From Micromonospora rifamycinica (lineage in GTDB: Bacteria > Actinomycetota > Actinomycetes > Mycobacteriales > Micromonosporaceae), in the NCBI RefSeq assembly GCF_900090265.1, contig NZ_LT607752.1:5338001-5402000 (forward strand): a stretch of 64,000 nucleotides of DNA. The letters are read 5' to 3'. Position 1 is the first letter of the stretch; each line of letters begins with the position of its first letter. Positions 61,112-64,000 of this stretch are shown here, one piece after another. Below the pieces are notes generated by a model that was given only the letters and a program-made list of their open reading frames with translations, was not told the DNA's origin and did not search any database. Both the position numbers and the translations under genes were made by a program.

Positions 61112-62548
61112 ATGTCCCCGACCACCCCTGATCAGCCACGCCGTCCCGCCGGTGTCCGTGCCGGCGGGCGGCCGCCCGGTCGTGCCGGCGGGCCGCCCCG
61201 GGTGTCCGCCGCCCGCGCGCCGGAGCGGTCCGGGCGTTCCCGGGCACCGCTGCCGGTCGCCGCCGGGGTGGCCGCCGCCGGAGCCGCCGTCACCTCCTAC
61301 CTGCCGGTGGCGCTGGTGCTGGGGTCGGCCCAGCTCAGCGAGGACGCCGGCTCGGTGCCGGGTGCGCTGCGCGCCGGGCTGGCCGGATGGCTGCTCGGCC
61401 ACGGGGTGCCGTTGCAGACCACCGCCGGCCCGCTCGGTCTCGTCCCGCTGACGCTCGCCGTGTTCGCGTTCTGGCGGCTGTGCCGGGCCGGGGTGCACGC
61501 CAGCCGGGCGGTGGGCGCCCGGGGTGGCCGGTCCCCCCGGCAGGCGGTCGCCGTCGCGGTCGCCGTCGGCACCGGGTACGCCCTGCTCGGCGTGCTGGCC
61601 GCGCTGCTGGTCGACGATGCCGGCCTGCGGGTGTCCCCGCTGCGGGCCGGGTCGACCCTGCTGTTCTTCGGCACGCTGGCCGCCCTGCTCGGGGCGGCGC
61701 GCACCACCGGGGTGGCCGCCGTGGTCGCGGCCCGTGCGCCCGCGGTGCTGCGCGAGGGCGTCCGCACCGGCCTGGTCACGGGTCTGCTACTGCTCGGGGC
61801 CGGGGCCGGGGCGGCCGGGTTGGCGGTGGTGAGCGCCGGGGGAGACGCCGCCGACCTGATCGGGGCCTACCGGACCGGGGTCGCCGGCCAGGCCGGGATC
61901 ACCCTGGTCAGCCTCGCCTACGTGCCGAACGCCGCCGTCTGGTCGACCGCCTACCTGCTCGGTCCCGGGTTCGCCGTCGGCACCGACACGGCGGTACGGC
62001 TCAGCGAGGTCTCCGTCGGGTCGTTGCCGGCCGTGCCGCTGCTCGCCGGGCTGCCCAGTGGCCCGGTCGACGGGCTCGGGGCGGCGCTGCTGGCGGTGCC
62101 GGTGCTGGCCGGCATGGCGGCCGGTTGGCTGCTCGGCCGCCGACTACTCCGCCCGGACGCCGCGGACGGCCCCACCGCAGGCTGGGCGGCGCTGCTCGGC
62201 CCGGCGGCGCTCGCCGGCCCGGTGGCCGGCCTGGTCCTCGGACTGGCCGCGGCGGCCTCCGGTGGCCCGCTCGGTGGCGGCCGGCTGGCCGAGATCGGCC
62301 CGGTGCCCTGGCAGGTGGCGGCGGTGGCGGCCTCTGTGGTCACGGTCGGCGCGCTACTCGGGGCCGCCGCCGCCAAGGCGCTCGACCGCCCCTCGACCGC
62401 GCCCCGCCCACCCGCCCGGCCACGGCCACCCGTCGGCCGCCCCCGGCCGCCCCAGGACCGGCCCGGCGCGACCGGGGACAGGCTCCCCCCGACCGGGGAC
62501 CGACGCCACCCGCCCGGGGACCGACCGGCACGCCCGGTGCCCGACTGA
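61112..62548 (+). CDS. polytopic membrane protein, PerM/DUF6350 family
   Basis: Integral membrane protein of 478 aa with about ten hydrophobic segments after a basic 45-residue start, and a Pro/Arg-rich tail with repeated GDR units (about 440-478). Its location between sucCD and purN and its overall layout match the DUF6350 proteins including M. tuberculosis PerM (Rv0955), which is involved in cell-division protein stability. No catalytic residues are visible. The Ala/Gly/Leu composition makes detailed matching difficult. Confidence 0.8.
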   Translation: MSPTTPDQPRRPAGVRAGGRPPGRAGGPPRVSAARAPERSGRSRAPLPVAAGVAAAGAAVTSYLPVALVLGSAQLSEDAGSVPGALRAGLAGWLLGHGVPLQTTAGPLGLVPLTLAVFAFWRLCRAGVHASRAVGARGGRSPRQAVAVAVAVGTGYALLGVLAALLVDDAGLRVSPLRAGSTLLFFGTLAALLGAARTTGVAAVVAARAPAVLREGVRTGLVTGLLLLGAGAGAAGLAVVSAGGDAADLIGAYRTGVAGQAGITLVSLAYVPNAAVWSTAYLLGPGFAVGTDTAVRLSEVSVGSLPAVPLLAGLPSGPVDGLGAALLAVPVLAGMAAGWLLGRRLLRPDAADGPTAGWAALLGPAALAGPVAGLVLGLAAAASGGPLGGGRLAEIGPVPWQVAAVAASVVTVGALLGAAAAKALDRPSTAPRPPARPRPPVGRPRPPQDRPGATGDRLPPTGDRRHPPGDRPARPVPD

Positions 62549-62737
62549 GCGGCCCGCCGGCCGGCTGAGTCGCCGCGCCCGATGTCCGGCTGGGCGGCCG
62601 AGTCGCCACGCCCGTGTCCCGCTGGGCGGCCGAGTCACAGCGCCCGGTGCGAGACCCTCGACCGGGCCGATCCGTGCACCGACCCACCGTGGTCTCGCGG
62701 CGCCCTCACCGTGGTCCCGCAGCGCCGGCCGATACGG

Positions 62738-62773
62738 CGAGGGGCGCCCCGGACGGTGCCGGGACGCCCCTCG
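62738..62773 (-). terminator. terminator hairpin
   Basis: CGAGGGGCG plus CCCGG (62738-62752) pairs with the arm 62759-62773, 15 bp with one mismatch, 13 bases past the DUF4190-protein stop. Confidence 0.75.
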
Positions 62774-62786
62774 ATGTCGCGCCCGG

Positions 62787-63401
62787 TCAGGGCGAGGTGG
62801 GCAGCGTGAAGGAGCCGACGATATTGAGGAGCACCAGCAGGAGGCCCAGCCCGACCGCCACCGCGCCGCAGATCAGACCGGCCTTGGCCTGGCCGCCGTT
62901 GCTGGCCAGACCCTGGTTCGCCTTCTGCATGCCCAGCCAGCCGGTGACCGCCGCGCCGATGCCGACCGGGATGCCCAGGAAGGCGCAGCAGACCAGCGGG
63001 ATCGAGGCGATACCGAGGATCAACGACACCAGGCCCAGGGTGTTCTGCTGCCCCTGGGGCGCCGGGTAGCCGGCCCCCGGGTACGAGGCCGCGCCGTACG
63101 GTTGCGGCCCGTACGGGTCCTTTCCGACGGGCTGGCCGTACGGGTCGGGTTGGCCGTACGGCTGGCCCGACGTGGGCTGGGGGCCGTACGGGTCGTGCGG
63201 CTGTTGCCCGTATGGCGCCGGCGGCTGTTGCCCGTACGGAGCCGGCGGCTGCTGACCGTACGGCGCCGGCGGCTGCTGACCGTACGGCGCCGGCGGCGCG
63301 GCGTACGGGTCCTGCGGCTGGCCCGGGGCAGGCTGCTGCCCGTACGGGTCGTGCGGGGGCTGCTGGCCGTACGGGTCCTGGCCGGGGTTTCCGGGCTGCA
63401 T
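62787..63401 (-). CDS. DUF4190 membrane protein with Tyr-Gly-Gln repeats
   Basis: Protein of 204 aa. The first 110 residues are a low-complexity repeat of PYGQQPPA and DPYGQQP units. Two transmembrane helices follow (about 122-150 and 175-198) with the DUF4190 pattern LGLVSLILGIASIPLVCCAFLG. The Tyr/Gln/Pro-rich tail, probably cytoplasmic or exposed, may bring about self-association as in other PYGQ-type low-complexity regions. Function unknown. Confidence 0.85.
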   Translation of the reverse strand: MQPGNPGQDPYGQQPPHDPYGQQPAPGQPQDPYAAPPAPYGQQPPAPYGQQPPAPYGQQPPAPYGQQPHDPYGPQPTSGQPYGQPDPYGQPVGKDPYGPQPYGAASYPGAGYPAPQGQQNTLGLVSLILGIASIPLVCCAFLGIPVGIGAAVTGWLGMQKANQGLASNGGQAKAGLICGAVAVGLGLLLVLLNIVGSFTLPTSP

Positions 63402-63427
63402 GGCGGGTGCTCCTCAGTCGTGGTCCG

Positions 63428-63727
63428 TCAGTAGCTGCTCGTGCTGGTGCTGCCGTCGATTGCGCCCATCACACCACCGAAGATGCAGCAGAGCAGCACG
63501 ATGACGAGCCAGACCCCACCGATGATGAAGGCCAGCTTCGACCACTTCTTGGATTCCCGGGCGGCGGCCTCGGCGCCCGCGTAGTCGCCCTGCTGGAGGG
63601 CCGGGTTGACCTTCGAGGCGTTGATGATGGCGGGGATGGCCAGCGGCCAGAAGAAGAAGATGGCCACGATCGACGCGGTCATGTTGTTGTTGATCGGCTG
63701 CTGCGGGTTGGGGTAGCCGGGCTGCAT
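63428..63727 (-). CDS. CD225/dispanin-type membrane protein
   Basis: Protein of 99 aa. A short MQPGYPNPQQPINNN start leads to the dispanin pattern: first helix AIFFFWPLAIPAIINA, a cytoplasmic loop with A-rich helix (YAGAEAAARESKKWSKLA) and a second helix ending VLLCCIFGG. CD225 proteins act in membrane organisation; bacterial roles are unknown. It is 26 bases upstream of the DUF4190 gene on the same strand and shares its MQPG start, so they are likely one operon. Confidence 0.88.
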   Translation of the reverse strand: MQPGYPNPQQPINNNMTASIVAIFFFWPLAIPAIINASKVNPALQQGDYAGAEAAARESKKWSKLAFIIGGVWLVIVLLCCIFGGVMGAIDGSTSTSSY

Positions 63728-63898
63728 CGTGGTGCTCCTCGTTAACGTCGGTACGGCGTCCGTACCTGATCATTGGTAAGAGTGCGGCGGCCGGACGTGG
63801 CCCGGCCACCGGGCGACCGGCAGCGTATCGTGCCGGAGCGACATGCGTGATCACCCGAAACGTCGCTGCCCGCCAGATGGGCGTCCCGACCTGCCCGC

Positions 63899-63904
63899 TA
63901 GGGT
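63899..63904 (+). promoter_or_regulatory. -10 element of purN
   Basis: TAGGGT ends 6 bases before the purN GTG, another leaderless arrangement. Confidence 0.45.
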
Positions 63905-63910
63905 GGCCCG

Positions 63911-64000
63911 GTGACCGAGCCCGCGTCCGTCGCCCGCCTCGTCGTCCTCGTCTCCGGCTCCGGCAGCAACCTCCAGGCGCTGCTGGACGCCGCCGCCGAC
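63911..64000 (+). CDS. purN: phosphoribosylglycinamide formyltransferase, 3' end outside window
   Basis: Only the first 30 codons are present. LVVLVSGSGSNLQALLDA is the invariant N-terminal PurN sequence (phosphate-binding loop GSGSN). It transfers a formyl group from 10-formyl-THF to GAR in purine synthesis. The position after the PerM/DUF6350 gene agrees with actinobacterial order. Confidence 0.93.
   Translation, partial: MTEPASVARLVVLVSGSGSNLQALLDAAAD

Overview
The window is chromosomal DNA from a high-GC actinomycete, most likely Micromonospora or a close Micromonosporaceae relative. Evidence: strong G/C bias at third codon positions, a WhiB3/WhiD-type and a BldM-type developmental regulator, GroEL1 with a His-rich tail under two CIRCE boxes, a CBM2-GH62 secreted hemicellulase, and gene order shared with known actinobacterial chromosomes. 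No rRNA, tRNA, phage, IS element or CRISPR array was seen. Most of it is core genome with a few accessory insertions.

Layout. 1-6.1 kb: alpha/beta hydrolase, tsaE, ung, an XRE-type regulator with a palindromic operator, then tsaB-rimI-tsaD (t6A tRNA modification). 6.1-13.5 kb, minus strand: DUF4142 protein, a xylose-type ABC operon (xylF-xylG-xylH plus ROK repressor), ybaK, a methyltransferase. 13.5-19.2 kb: groES-groEL, a polytopic molybdopterin oxidoreductase, the GH62 arabinofuranosidase under a CebR-like box. 19.4-30.6 kb: whiB3/whiD-like and bldM-like regulators, a DUF5319 protein, guaB, guaB3, an M1 peptidase, an LCP protein, a ChoD-like GMC oxidoreductase, guaA. This tsaE-tsaB-rimI-tsaD-groES-groEL-whiB-guaB-guaB3-choD-guaA order parallels the Mycobacterium tuberculosis Rv3422c to Rv3396c region and Streptomyces whiD-bldM-guaB.

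30.6-41.9 kb: PspC protein, two tandem-Nudix proteins, pssA and psd (phosphatidylethanolamine synthesis), a LiaF-like PspC protein divergent from a PspC sensor kinase and LuxR response regulator, and a thioester-domain LPxTG surface protein. 42.5-48.3 kb: a five-gene peptide ABC importer. 48.4-64 kb: chorismate mutase, secreted 5'-nucleotidase, flavin monooxygenase, pcrA, two M23 peptidases, a small B12-binding mutase subunit, sucC-sucD, a PerM/DUF6350 protein, DUF4190 and dispanin-like membrane proteins and the start of purN; this parallels M. tuberculosis Rv0948c to Rv0956.

The most notable signal is upstream of the chorismate mutase. A promoter appears to fire exactly at the GTG of a 21-residue leader peptide with a Tyr-Phe-Tyr-Tyr run. 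It is followed by a pause-type stem, a segment able to pair with the terminator's 5' arm, and a U-tract terminator. It reads as a transcription attenuator sensing aromatic amino acids. Other points of interest: a 52-bp perfect palindrome, a CebR box filling a promoter spacer, a nested palindromic operator, tandem Nudix proteins with degenerate first domains, a fused psd, and several in-gene or intergenic tandem repeats.
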